DNA from: Tretioscincus oriximinensis
Lineage: Eukaryota; Chordata; Lepidosauria; Squamata; Gymnophthalmidae
Length of the DNA: 64,000 bases
Direction of reading: 5' to 3'
Assembly (NCBI GenBank): GCA_022410635.1
Contig: JAJVDF010000194.1
Span: 1,218,576-1,282,575 of the forward strand
The position numbers and the translations under genes are program-made. Shown here piece by piece: positions 44,966 to 56,100 of this stretch. The notes under the pieces are model-generated. The model was not told where the DNA came from and did not search any database. It saw only the letters and a list, made by a program, of their open reading frames with translations. Each line of letters begins with the position of its first letter. The first letter of the stretch is position 1.

Positions 44966-45512
44966 TAAAGAGCAAGGCTGCAACGTCTGGGCCTCTTCAG
45001 CCTTGAAAGGAGACGTTTGAGGGGTGATCTGATTGAAGTGTACAAAATCATGCATGGGATCGACAGAGTGAATAGAGAAAAAATGTTTTCTCTATCACAC
45101 AACACAAGGACCAGAGGGCACTCCTTAAAACTGTTGGGTAGAAAAGTGAGAACAGACAAAGGAAAGTATTTTTTCACCCAGAGGGTCATCGGCCTGTGGA
45201 ATTTACTTCCTGAAGAGGTAGTGGTAGCTAACAGCTTGGATAGTTTCAAGACAGGACTAGACAGGTTTATGGACACTAAGGGTATAAATGGGTACTAGGA
45301 TAGTTGTCTGGATGTCGCCTCCCGGATGGAGCAACAGGCAGGACTCTTGAAATACCATTTGCAGGGAGTCACGAACAGGAGCAGCATATTTTGCTTTCCT
45401 CTGTTCGGACTGCCCAGGTGCATCTGGTGGGCCTCTGTGTGACACAGAATGCTGGACTCAATGGGCTGTGGCCTGATCCAGTATGGCTCTTCTTATGTTC
45501 TTATGTTCTTAA
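44966..45512 (+). pseudogene. CR1 LINE 3' end, with intact untranslated region
   Basis: Translation of 45017-45298 gives MRGDLIEVYKIMHGIDRVNR, FSLSHNTRTRGHSLKLLGRK, RVIGLWNLLPEEVVVANSLD and a stop. This is the CR1 ORF2 C-terminus. The 3' untranslated region runs to the terminal CTTATGTTCTTATGTTC near 45493-45511. The copy is truncated 5' near 44966. It is very similar to 20.1-20.5 kb but keeps 188 bp (45274-45461) missing there, so it is useful as the local reference for other CR1 tails. Confidence 0.92.
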
Positions 45513-45976
45513 AAGGAAAAACAGCAGTCCAAAGGCAATTGGTGATTTCACTCATTCAAAATCTATGTAGAGCTGTCAAAAGGAAACAGGAAATATGATA
45601 TCATGCATGTCAGCCAGCTGCAATTCTGCAGTTTTGCTGGCTGATGTCTACTTGCAGTATCTGAATTTCTACAATGGCTACTCAATGGAAGTGCAGTTTC
45701 ATGCTGATTTCTGAAAGATTCAGCAATCACATATTCCGGGTAGATGTTCACATACTAATGGGTGGATAACAGAAGCTCCATTAAAATATGGAGCAAAGTC
45801 ATCATGATGATACTAAGATCACGGTAGAAAAATCTTGGGTGTCTGCAGCCACAGTATCCCTTCTTTCATTTTCACTTTTTCAGTAGTCCAATTTGGAACC
45901 TTTAATTGCCAGATGCAAGGTTAATGGGTAAAGTCAGGATTGAAAACTTCCTTGCTTGTTTAATTTATCACTATTG

Positions 45977-46034
45977 CCTACACAACACTGATTGTTGGGA
46001 CTTTATAATGTCCCAACAATCAGTGCTGTGTAGG
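45977..46034. repeat. inverted repeat, 25-bp arms, 8-nt loop
   Basis: The left arm (45977-46001) and right arm (46010-46034) are complementary at 24 of 25 positions, each carrying the block CAACAATCAGTG or its complement, around TTTATAAT. It is compact like the 30-kb palindrome but without recognised transposon ends. Confidence 0.85.
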
Positions 46035-46944
46035 TGAGAGGGTCCTATTCCATTTTTCAGTACACTATCATGATTGAAAAAAAGTTCTATGTATACTTTA
46101 CTGGTATAGCTATCTAATGCAGCAACAATAATAATAATAAGAAAACTTATTTTATATGCCAAGGTTTTATGGCAGCTTTTTTCAGTTGCCAGTTCAAAAT
46201 TCAGTTCAGACATATTCACTGCTTGTTTGGTCTGAAAGGACTGTATCAATTGTGAATATCAAATTGATATAGTACTAGTTATTAGAGAGGACAAAATATC
46301 CTTCTGCATTATAGAGAAATATATTCTAAAATGTTTACACAAAAAGCCTCATAGGAATTTGTTATAGACAGTGATGACTAAAGGTCATTTGTCATAAAAT
46401 GGATCTTGCAAACTTAGATTGTGTAATTTATATACATATTTATTTCTGCCTTCTGCTTCTTTTTAGAAATAAAGGTGACTAGCAAGAAAAAATAGGTACA
46501 GAATAAAAGCAACAAAATATTTTTTTAAATGCAAACATTTGGGGGTCAGGGTTGGTGGTATAGATCCATCAGTATCAAGAATGCCTCTTTATATCTGGAG
46601 TAGTTACAAACTGGTTAAGATGGCATCCTGGAATTAATCAGTCTAGCAAAGTTTGGTACCCTAACAAAACACCACAAGGACTGCAGGATTAGTCTCAGAG
46701 GAATAGCAGCAGCTCAGGAAAAAAGATAGCAGGAGAAGGAGAAGGAGAAACCATAAATGGTTTCCAAACTATTAAACATCAAAGTGATCAGGAAAGCATG
46801 GCTTTGTTTTTGAAGTTACAGAAAATGTCTAGTTTTCTTATATTGTAACTTCTGGGTGACCTTCATAGCCAAGAAAATTCTTCTGCTCCCAAGGGGAGGA
46901 GGGAAAAAGAGGGCCTGTGTAAGACAAAAGGTAGCGAGGTGGGA

Positions 46945-46983
46945 GAGAAGAGGAAGAGGAAGAAGAGGAAGAGGAAGAAGAAG
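46945..46983 (+). repeat. (GGAAGA)n purine repeat
   Basis: Alternating GAGGAA and GAAGAA units over about 39 bp. Confidence 0.9.
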
Positions 46984-47814
46984 GCATATAGCCTTGGCAT
47001 AAGTTTTCTTATTATTATTGTTGTTATGTTAGAGAGTTATACCAGTAAAATATACATAGAAGATTTTAATATCCTGCTTTTCTTACCCGAAGGGACTTAA
47101 AGTTGCTTACAAAGTTATTTTTCACCTTCCCCACCAGGTTATGGTGGTTCTTATTTATCTTGTCACAGATGCAATTTCTGCAATTCTTGTTTTTGAATAG
47201 CTGGGTTGGCTAGAGCTATAGGCTAGTAGCTCTCCCCACATCCGACACAGGGCCTTGAAATCCGATCTCAGATGAGAAAGTCTCCTTAGTCACTGGGCCA
47301 TTCGTGCATGCTTAGATAGGCTGTTCATTTCCTCTCACTTCATCCAAAGTTATACCAGGCTTAACACAGAACTCTACTCATGTAAAAATGGTCAACAAAA
47401 GATTTGATAAATCTTTGATAGTTTGATGTTTGACAAGTTTGATGCTTTATATTTTCTGGCAGAGATAGGAGAAATCCCTGTTTTACAATAGCAGGATTTG
47501 CATTGTGAAGCAGTGGTGCTATGTGACCCCTTGGAGGTTGCAGATACTGTACTTTCATTCTGCCAATGAGTAAATATTTATCTGTTGCAAATACAGTAGC
47601 TAGCTAATAACATGGACAAATTCCAGAACGCATGCAAAATGGCTGGTTCTGGGACTGTTTATTCTATTTTCCAAAACAGAACTAGCCAAAAATATTGTAA
47701 TGGAAAAACAAATGAGCATTGCCTCCAATGCATGAACAATCAGGAATGTAAGGATACCTGCAAACAGTACACCCTGTGGTATTTCCAGCAAGTGTCCCAG
47801 CATTGAAAAGGAAG

Positions 47815-48034
47815 AATCGTGGAAGAGTATAAAGAGCTACTAGGNTGGATTTCTTGTTNNTGCCTCTGAGTCAGTGCAATAGGCAGTATTTCTAAAATAC
47901 CATTTGCAGAAAGTCAAGAATAGATGAGGGTTTTGCCTTTTTGGTTTGAGACTGCCCAGGTGCAATTTGTGGTTCACTGTGTGAGACAGAATGCTGGGCT
48001 TGATCCAATTCAACAGGGCTCTTCTTATGTTCTT
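47815..48034 (+). mobile_element. CR1 LINE 3' untranslated remnant
   Basis: It matches the 45.3-45.5 kb untranslated region in order: GAGCTACTAG, AAATACCATTTGCAG, GACTGCCCAGGTGCA, GACAGAATGCTGG, and the end GGCTCTTCTTATGTTCTTA at 48015-48033. It is diverged and lacks the coding part and part of the middle. Confidence 0.82.
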
Positions 48035-48795
48035 AATCTGTTGTCATGCAGCTCCTGCGAATATTGATTCAGGTTAGTTGATGGTTGGAATTAGTAGCTT
48101 CCATAATCTGTTTTGAGTCTGACATTGCAAGATGGAGAATTTGAAAACCACCATTCATTTCTGTTCAGTAGCTCATTGTCGCCCAGTCTTCAAGCTTATC
48201 TTTATTCCAGAAGCTTTAAGAATTTTGCTTCAATTTAAGCTTATGGCAAAAATTGTTCAGAGTTCTGCCTCTGAACGAACCTTTGGCTTTATAAATGGTA
48301 TTGCAGTTGACAATGAGAGATGCTGCTGGAGCATTTTCCCACAATGTATCATCATTAACAGCCACATATCATAGGGAAGAATGTGTCTGCATGCATGTAC
48401 ATGCAACAATGTGTAAGTTAGCCCTAGGCTGGCAGCTGAGTTCTCCTTTGCTTTCATGAAACTGTCAAGTTTGTCAGGTACTATAGTAACATTTTGAAGT
48501 GTATCAGGAGACTTTTAAAAACAGTTTTCAAGAAGGAACCTATTCCAAGAATTTGAAAAGCATTGATTTTCAAATGAATTAACGTTTTGACATTCCATAC
48601 ACTGTACAGTGAGCTTTATTTTTAGAGAAATCATTTTGATCAGCCCAGCTGAATTTTTTCTTCTATTGCTTTATTCAACATGATTAGTATTACAAGATCC
48701 TTGTAGGAATTCAACCTGTTTTAAACCTATGAAAACCCAGTTGNTTCATCTTTCAGGTCACAGGTGCATCTCAGTCACTTCACATAGCTATTATA
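48035..48795. other. no gene or recognisable repeat
   Basis: AT-rich sequence. The 80-codon open frame at 48132-48374 has no motif. Confidence 0.45.
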
Positions 48796-49139
48796 TTAAT
48801 GGTACGGAGTCTGGAATTAGTGCAAAATGCAGCAACCTGAGTGCTGATAGGAGTCTCTGGCCTGACACCATCATATTGGTCCTTAAAGATCTGTACAAGT
48901 TACCTATTCCCTANCAAGGTGTAGCTACTAGCATACAAAGCCCTAAGCAGCTTCTGCCCTGAATATTTGAAGGAGCATCTTCTACCATGTAGACCTGCTT
49001 GTGCATTAAGATCCCAAGAAGGCCTTTTGATAGTTCCTCCACTTGCAGAATAGCAGGAGTATGCAGGCAGGCTTTCTCTGTGGTGGCTCTCACCCAGTAA
49101 AGCTTACGGCACCTGGTGAAAATGTACCTCTTTATCCAG

Positions 49140-49760
49140 CAAAGGAGCTAGCAGCACTTTGAGGCTAACTTGAGAAAAGTGGGTGGTGTTCNGTCCCCCA
49201 AGCTGTTTCTCTATTTGGGTGTCATTTCTTGCCAGGGACAGAAGGTAAAACTCTCAAAGTNATTTAAACAAAAAAGATTTATTTTAAAATGCAAAAATAA
49301 AAGTAGAAAACTGTTCCCTCCCAAGTCNTTTTTAAATACTTGCTTCCAGGTTTCTTGGAGTTCTTCTGTTTCTTTCCCAACTTTGACTTCTTTAAGAGTN
49401 TGTTTCACCACGTGGACTTCTTAAAAGTTTGTTTCACCACACTGACATTTGAAGCTTGCTCTTCTCCAGCTCTGCTACACCCAAAATGAAACTTAACTGG
49501 GAAGGGGAGGAGATATAACTGAAATTAAGGACCTCNCTTCAGAATTCTTAAAGGGATAGGGTCTAAATAGGGTTCCCTCCCAAAATAACTAAACAGAAAC
49601 AACTAAGTCCNNCGCTAAACTATAGGGAGAGCTGGATAAAATAAAAAGGGGATTAATAAAGGNCTCTGGGGGCATGACAGGTGGCATAAGCTTTCGTAGA
49701 CACGTCTACTTCTTCAGTTAGTCTACTAGACTAACANGGCTANTTCTCTGAAATTGACTA
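49140..49760 (-). mobile_element. Penelope-like element end copy, interrupted by a solo LTR
   Basis: It is flanked by CTCTTTATCCAG at 49128-49139 and 49761-49772. With the LTR removed it is about 128 bp: GCAAAGGAGCTAGCAGC, CTTGAGAAAAGTGGGTGG, then CATAAGCTTTCGTAGAC, ACGTCTACTTCTTCAG, then a plus-oriented tail TAGTCTACTAGACTAACA and TTCTCTGAAATT. On the minus strand the hairpin core is CTGAAGAAGTAGAC..GTCTACGAAAG, the same as at 22031. The mixed-orientation layout is shared with the copy at 55151. Confidence 0.75.
49187..49679. mobile_element. solo LTR of an LTR retroelement, 493 bp
   Basis: It starts TGTTC and ends GACA, the standard TG..CA termini. A perfect 5-bp target duplication GGTGG (49182-49186 and 49680-49684) interrupts a PLE sequence that is continuous once the LTR is removed. 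It contains A-rich AATAAA-type signals on both strands, so orientation is not fixed. On the minus strand it would start TGTCATGCCCCC, a common LTR start. It may derive from a Gypsy-type or endogenous retroviral element; no internal genes remain, consistent with recombination between two LTRs. Confidence 0.75.
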
Positions 49761-49895
49761 CTCTTTATCCAGGTATGACTCTTTTGATTTTTTCTTTTTA
49801 AACTAATGCTTTTATGTTTTTAATTTCTGTAACCTGCCATGCAGCCTTTGTTGAAGGGCAGGCTATCAATCCCTAAATAAAATAAATAAATATAT

Positions 49896-50589
49896 GTGAA
49901 TTGATATCCCTNTATATTTTCTGAAGATTACAATGCCCACCAGTTGGTGGTTCTTTTTTATGCACATATACCTATACAGCAGTTGTTTCAAAGGAAACCA
50001 TATTTCATTTTATTTGGTTTCATTTTATTTTACTTTTGTATCCCTTCTGTCCCACAGCAGATGATAATACATTAATACCTGAAAACATAGATACAGATAT
50101 CTGCCATATTGATCACTGTCTGTGGCCTGCACTTGCAGCTAATTTAGGGTGTTGAAAACACACTATCTACAATACTGTCTCCACCTTTGAACACACAGAG
50201 CTCAAAGCTATGACCTTTGGATATAGATCCAAAGGACTCTGAGAGAAGGATACCTTTGTCTGACCTCACAGTAGCTTATAATACCTGCTATGAAATTTTG
50301 TATTCATATTGTAGTAAATGTCATCATCATCGTCGTCATCGTCNTCGTCGTCATCATCATCATTGTCATCGTCCTCGTCGTCATCACCATTGACCTCATC
50401 TTTACAAGCATACAATGCAAGATACAATGATGGCTCCCATAATTCTGAAGGCTATTAAAACAGATTAAACAAGGCATGAGAGCCATGCAAAGATTACATT
50501 ATCTGGGGAGGTGCATCTCAAATCTAGCTGCTGGAAAACATGGGTAGGAACAGTGATGGTCTAGCTATGCCTTGCCTTTCAATCTACTA
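49896..50589. other. no gene; one microsatellite
   Basis: AT-rich sequence apart from the trinucleotide array at 50319-50400. Confidence 0.5.
50319..50400 (+). repeat. (TCATCG)n-like trinucleotide array
   Basis: TCA, TCG and TCC triplets alternate over about 80 bp. Minus-strand frames read poly-Asp or Met/Thr repeats; these are artefacts. Confidence 0.9.
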
Positions 50590-51010
50590 GGGTTGCATTC
50601 ACACAAGGGGAAGAAATAGGTGTGAATGCTGTTTGGTTGGGTGCACACCTTTCCTGTATCTGAATAGGAAGCACCAATGCATATGGGGTTCACAGCAGCG
50701 AAGAAGATCTTTGCAGAATCCCTTGCTTTTGCTGCCTAACAGCATTTTAAATTTCCAATGTTGGAGGAGTGACAGGGGGAGTTAAAGTGCTGTCAGACAG
50801 CAGAAGCAATGGGTAGGTCTACAAAGATCTCTCCTGATCCTTAGGGCTGCTTCTGGATCTGTGAATTGGGAACATCCAGTCTTTCTCTGAACTGGGGCCT
50901 CTGAATGGGGCAAAAATNGTAGGGAATAAGGGAAAACAGCAAACCAAGTCTAAATCTGCTTTGCTATTTTCCACTTGTCTTTCCCTTCCCCCCAGTTGAA
51001 ATACAGACTA
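50590..51010 (+). repeat. dispersed repeat C, copy 1
   Basis: The left edge is GGGTTGCATTCACACAAG. Internal blocks GCAGAAGCAATGGGTAGGTC, TACAAAGATCT, AAGGGAAAACAGCAAACC and CTATTTTCCACTTGTC correspond in order to blocks at 60.6-60.92 kb. The GGTTGCATTCACAC edge resembles family B ends. No coding frame is seen. The right edge is not defined. Confidence 0.45.
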
Positions 51011-51172
51011 GGAATACTGACAGAACAAATGGCTGGACTAAACGGTGACTGAGGGTATATATAGACACATGTTTATGGACATTTCAGTGGAATTTAGTAC
51101 AGGCAAAGATTTTTTAAAAAACTGCTTTATTCACAAAATTAACACATTTAAGGCAATTGAAAGTTTGAGCTG

Positions 51173-51246
51173 TTTATTGAGAACCCATATTATTTCCTAT
51201 AGTTAATAGTTTATTGAGAACCCAAAGTATTTCCTATAGCCAATGG
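51173..51246 (+). repeat. 37-bp tandem duplication, two units
   Basis: TTTATTGAGAACCCA..TATTTCCTATAG..AAT occurs at 51173 and again at 51210 with a handful of differences. Confidence 0.85.
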
Positions 51247-51249
51247 AAA

Positions 51250-54200
51250 GATTGATAGGGATGGCTGACTAATCAAGCCTCCAGAAATTTGGATTGGGGG
51301 CAGTCGATGAATGGCAAATACGGAAAGTGNTGATTTAAGTTGGAGGTATGTTAGTTAGTTAGTTATTTTATTTAAAAAAACTGTTTAACTTTGTTATGCA
51401 TCTGCAGATCTGAAATTCCTTAGAAAATGACAATCAGCAGAGTCCTATTCAACTGCACCCTGATTTGATTCAGTACTTTGTGCACTTTTACTCAAAAGTA
51501 GTAAATCAGATTATTGAAAAGAAATAAAGCTGATGGAATTTTGCAGCATTAACATCTATCCTCTATGAGATTTCTTNATGAAGGCATCATTGCTACTTTT
51601 ACTGCTGTCATGGTGGCCTGGGACTTCTTGAACAAGAAGACCTAGGGCTAGATTAGACTTTAATTGCCTNGTGCATGCAAATGCTATGAAAAGGAGTTCT
51701 GCAAGTGCACATGCATATTTTAAAATGTTTTCTTGCTCAGCTGATGGATAGAACATTGTTTATGGAACAATTCATCCCAAAAGAATAGTACCACAGAAAT
51801 CGCATCCACTTTTGTAAAATGGGGGTCTTAATTCACTTACCAAATCTAACTGAGTAAAATGTCTTGGTTGTTTTCTCCTTGCCCAGAGATTGTTTCATAA
51901 GCCTCCTGAGTGGTGAGCCAGCAAAACTCCATTTCTATGGTGCTGAGCAGTTTAATTTTGCATGACAGCAAGCATGCTGGGAAACATGCCTTGAACTAGT
52001 ATAAAAGCNGGACCAGAATTGGTACCAGAGTAACAGGACAAGTCCTCTGGAGCATTGATGTGAATGGAATATATGTTGTTTTTCTTCAAGTGCTCCTCTA
52101 TGCTTTTCTCTGAAGCTACTATTCTGGGAAATAAGACTGTAATTAGAGAGACTTTTTAACCATTTGGAACATGTATATTGTAAAAGTAAGTGGGAACACT
52201 GAAAGACAATTTACTCAGGAAGCTAAGTAATTCACATGCTGAAAAATATATTTCCTTCCTTTCCTAAATAAATTTTCAGGAGTATATTGGTTGGTGGAGG
52301 CTTTGGGGTAAAGGCAACTTTGATGGAAGATCCTCAGTATTTACTGTCTATATTTGTTCTTATTGGAGATTGAAAGCCAATATATGAGTAAGCAAGGAAC
52401 AACATCTATATTACAACATGTATTGTCTTGGTTCTAATGCTATCAAACCAGCAATACAGATGCACCTCAATCCAATCAAACAAATCTGGATTTGTTAATA
52501 CANATATAGCAAAATAAATACATAAATTGTCATTGCTTCTTCACTTTTTGCCATTCCCTTTTACACATGNGTAGACTCTGAAATAGTATGCCTGTGTACA
52601 CTTTAATCTTCTGTTTAAAATAATTATACAAATTATTTGTACTCTCAGTTCATAATCAGAATNAAAACAATTCTTTAGATTTTTCAGTTCTTTCTACACT
52701 GTAATAATAATAATAATAATTTCCATAACCTGTTTCTCATTATTAGATTTGTTTTGGCCTTTTTAAAAGTTTCATTTCTTGCTTTGCTGAGCAGTTAGAT
52801 TTCTTTGACAACTTATTTTTGTCATTCGTCTTCCAGCTTTTTTTATTCAACATTTTCTTATTATATGCAACATGATGTCATTTTGTATTGTGTGTCCAGT
52901 GGTGCAATGTCATGGAAGATAACTCACATCCATTGAAAGATATCAATGCACACCCTCTATGGCAGTTCCAATTTAAACCCAGGCTTTTTCCTTGAAATTG
53001 ACCTGAAATGTTACTTTTGACTATCCTTCAAATGCAACTATTTTTGGTTTGAAATCTTTGTTTATACAAAAGAGGGCAAGGATAAAGAATGAATGCTTAT
53101 TTTTGCCATTCATAAGCTTGACTTTTGCAGGAAACAATCAATATCAGGATGTATTAGTCATATAAGATCGATTTCAGAAAATTAAGACTGCTTCAGGGCA
53201 AGAATCATATATTCATGATTGGCAGAATCTTGAATATGTATCTATGGAGTATCTAGGGAGGATCTAGGATATATTAAGAAGAAATGAGTGATTCTTATGC
53301 TTAGCACTTGCAAGACCTTCCTGTTTTGCTGTGTAGATACAAGGAGCAATGGAGGCTGTATAGAAGGGAAGTTGTTATTTTCAGCAACAAAGAGCTCTGA
53401 CTTGGGCATCCAGAATTGGACCAAAGGCCTATGTAATTCAGGATCTATTCTCAGAGAGCAACAAATTGCACATGAAAGGCACTAAGAATGGCATAAACAA
53501 ATACCCTAATATGCTCACAAGTGTCCTACCAGCTACAAGGCAGAAATTCTCTGTATCCTGTGAAGGCCTCTTTGAACTCACACAACCATCAGAANGCATC
53601 AATTATAGTGATCCTGTTTCTCATGGATTTCTCCATTTTGCTTTTGAATAATCTTTTGATATGACCCAAACTCTGCACCATTATTACATCAGGGTTTTAA
53701 TTGTGGGCCCTTAACATTCCTGGAATCTTGTAACAAGTTCACTGAGTAGTTCAGAATGTTTATGGTCACTAAGCAATATATTAGAATGTTACAAACCAAT
53801 CACAGCGTAGTAATGAAGGGAGGAAAGGTTGGTTTTTTTTTTTAAAAAAAAGAAAATTCAGTTTGTAGTTTGAGTTCANGTTTAGGCAGCTGAGAGATAT
53901 AGAAGGGAAATCAAGCATTCTTGATTCATTCAAGAATTACTCTGGCGGAGCTCCTGTTATTTTACTCCACAACACAGAGCTTGTTAAAGTCTGGAATTAT
54001 TGGGTCAGCATGAGATAAAGGAAAGGCTGGTCACAATATCACTGAAAGAGCTGATCTCGTGCCTTCTGCTTTTGTCCAAAGTCCATTTCCTTTTCCTAAA
54101 ATAGTAAACTTTAGTTCTTGGCTTTTATAGGGATCACTACTTCCTTCTTGCACTAAGACCTGAACTATGATTCATCCCTGCAAGACGCTGACCCTCATAT

Positions 54201-54839
54201 GCTTGTTGCATAAGCGAGTTCCTGCTTCACAAAGACTTTCGTTGAAATCACTGCTGAAGTTATTGAACTGGAGGAAGAAGTTTGAATTATCTCTTTGTGT
54301 CCTATCTTCTGTGAATGTGCTTGTGAATGCTATGACATCCANTGGTAGATATAATCCCCCTTTCTCTTTTCCTAAACCACTTCTCTCTGTGTTTATTCCT
54401 ACTATAATTTTTATATTAATCTTCCTACAATCTACCTCCCTTTACCCTTACCCTAGACAAAGTTTATGACTTTGATCTTAGTCTTGCATCCATCTTTGCT
54501 ATGGATATAATTTTGCAACAAGTTTCTGGTTAGTTATTTTGTGAATCTTGGTCTATGAGTTGTTTTTTCTGTTTGACTAATTCAACAAACTTTGAAATTT
54601 NGAATGCTGTTGCCTGTTGCTTTGCAATCAATATATTTTCTGTGTACCATTTATACACATATTAAGGTACCATGGTTATTGAAACCACCCATGTATCTCC
54701 ATTATCTTTATATTATTTTCTATAATCCTTATATATTTAGCACTTCCCTCATACAATNATCATTGTCTTTATTATCCATATTGAAGCTANCTTGCCATCT
54801 TCTACCAATTTTGTTTTCCATTTCTTTGATATTTTCATA
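51250..54839. other. no gene; promoter-like motif near 51.99 kb
   Basis: Mostly AT-rich sequence. Near 51998-52006 a TATAAAAGC motif follows a GC-richer 100-bp stretch, resembling a TATA box or LTR promoter, but no LTR ends were found. A T-run/A-run hairpin lies at about 53829-53850, and an (AAT)n run at 52700-52722. Open frames are short and unsupported. Confidence 0.4.
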
Positions 54840-55745
54840 GNCTCCCCATAGGTTCTTTCCACTCTCTATTCTGCCTTATTGTCCATTTCTTATATATTAT
54901 CTCTAAACCTGATACTCCATTTATCTTTCTTTCCAATTGAGTCCATCCTGCTAACCCATGTTGTAATTCCAAAATTCTCTGTATTTGAAAAGCTTCATGA
55001 TAGCTTTCTATACTTGGTATTCCCCATCCTCCTTATTTTGCCATTGACTATTTATACCTTAATCTGGGTNTCTTTTTTTCTGCTATCCACTTTTTTATTC
55101 TTCTGCTATCCATTTTTTTTAACATTGCATTTGGGACTACCATAGATATTTTCAGAGAAATAGCCGTGTTAGTCTAGTAGAAAGTCCAGCAAAGTAGACG
55201 TGTCTACGAAAGCTTATGCCACCCACTTTTCTCAAGTTAGTCTAAAGTGCTGCTAGCCCCTTTGCTGGACTACCATAGATATTGTTTGAAATGGCTACAA
55301 TAATTTTTGTAATAGCATTTTATTACCCTAATTTTGTCCATCCTGCTTAACACTTCATTTTTCCACTTTTCTTTTTTTCTATCTACTACTACTTTTAGGG
55401 TTTTTTTTGTATATCTGTATTTCTAAATATTTCATTTTTTTTATTCCTAATTTCAACCCAGATATTCTCCTTATTTCTAACCGTTCTCTCGATGGTGTAT
55501 GTAAATATATTATCTCTGATTTTTGTATATTAACATATAATCCAGACAGTTTCCTGAGGTCTTCCAATATTTGTGTCGTGTCTCTGACCATCTCTAGTTG
55601 TTGGTCTGCGATCAAATTTAGTTTTGCATCAATTCTGTTTACCGTAAACCCTGCCCATCTTACGCTATCCCTTATATTATTTGTTAGCTCTTCTTTGGAT
55701 AATATAAATAAGCTTGGTAATGCATCCCTTCAGGTTATTAAATAT
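54840..55745 (-). pseudogene. L1 LINE ORF2 fragment (post-catalytic region)
   Basis: The minus strand reads ILEDLRKLSGLYVNIQKSEI (55.5-55.6 kb), the L1 block that follows the catalytic box (LxxFxxxSGLKINxxKSE). Next is KMKYLEIQIYK (family KYLGIxL), then LLQKLLXPFQTISMVVPNA. Beyond the PLE insertion come GIPSIESYHEAFQ and ELQHGLAGW-like residues matching the GGLGLP..Y..A region. Stops and frameshifts are frequent and no catalytic box is present. It is a different segment from the L1 at 17.5 kb. Confidence 0.7.
55151..55268 (+). mobile_element. Penelope-like element end copy, 118 bp
   Basis: It is flanked by a perfect 15-bp duplication ACTACCATAGATATT (55136-55150 and 55269-55283). It starts with the tail in reverse (CAGAGAAATAGCCGTGTTAG, AAAGTCCAGC), then the hairpin GTAGAC-GT-GTCTAC (55194-55207), GAAAGCTTATGCC, CCACTTTTCTCAAGTTAG and GCTAGCCCCTTTGCTGG. 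The CTGAAGA part of the core is replaced by CAGCAAA. It lies inside the L1 fragment, whose reading continues across the join. Confidence 0.78.
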
Positions 55746-55756
55746 GTCCATTGAAA

Positions 55757-55781
55757 ATCTATCTATCTGTCTATCTGTCTA

Positions 55782-55812
<31 letters not shown>

Positions 55813-56100
55813 GTCTCTCTGTCTGTCTGTCTCTCTGTCTCTCTGTCTGTGTCTCTGTCTCTCTGTGTCTCTGTGTCTCTGTGTCTCTCTGTGTGTCTCT
55901 GTCTCTGTGTGTGTCTCTGTCTCTGTGTGTGTCTCTGTCTCTGTGTGTGTCTCTGTCTCTGTCTGTGTCTCTGTCTCTGTCTCTGTCTCTGTGTCTGTCC
56001 TAATCTATACTAATCTGTCCTAATCTAATCTATCCTAATCTAATCTATCCAAATCTATTCTAATCTAATCTATCAATCTAATCTAATCTAATCTAATCTA
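55757..56100 (+). repeat. compound (TCTG/TCTA/CTCTGT)n then (CTAAT)n array
   Basis: It starts as CTAT/CTGT tetranucleotides (55757-55806), becomes CTCTGTCTCTGTGTGT-type mixtures (to about 55998), then CTAATCTAT-type pentamer/nonamer repeats to about 56100. The Leu/Ser/Val/Cys-rich open frames of 90-99 codons here are artefacts. Confidence 0.95.

Larger units (their letters stand above)
45513..47814. other. no gene; hairpin and purine repeat listed separately
   Basis: AT-rich sequence with a short (AAT)n run near 46126-46140. No coding or element structure other than the listed hairpin (45977) and GGAAGA repeat (46945). Confidence 0.5.
48800..49895 (+). pseudogene. L2-type LINE 3' part, split by nested insertions
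   Basis: The first segment (48800-49127) reads in shifting frames as the L2 C-terminal region: LVQNAAT-like, then LKDLYKLPI (family LKxLHWLPI), then a block resembling the family's P.RALRS. Frameshifts are frequent. The second segment (49773-49895) is its 3' end, with CTGCCATGCAGCCTTTG.., AGGGCAGGCTATCAA and (AAATAAAT)n. Between them sits a PLE copy with a solo LTR inside. The join is defined by the 12-bp duplication CTCTTTATCCAG. Confidence 0.65.

Noticed and set aside
50304..50486. Met/Thr or Asp-repeat coding frame
   Set aside because: Trinucleotide microsatellite with no splice or start context.
55714..56023. Two Leu/Ser/Val/Cys-rich open frames
   Set aside because: Products of the tetranucleotide array, not proteins.
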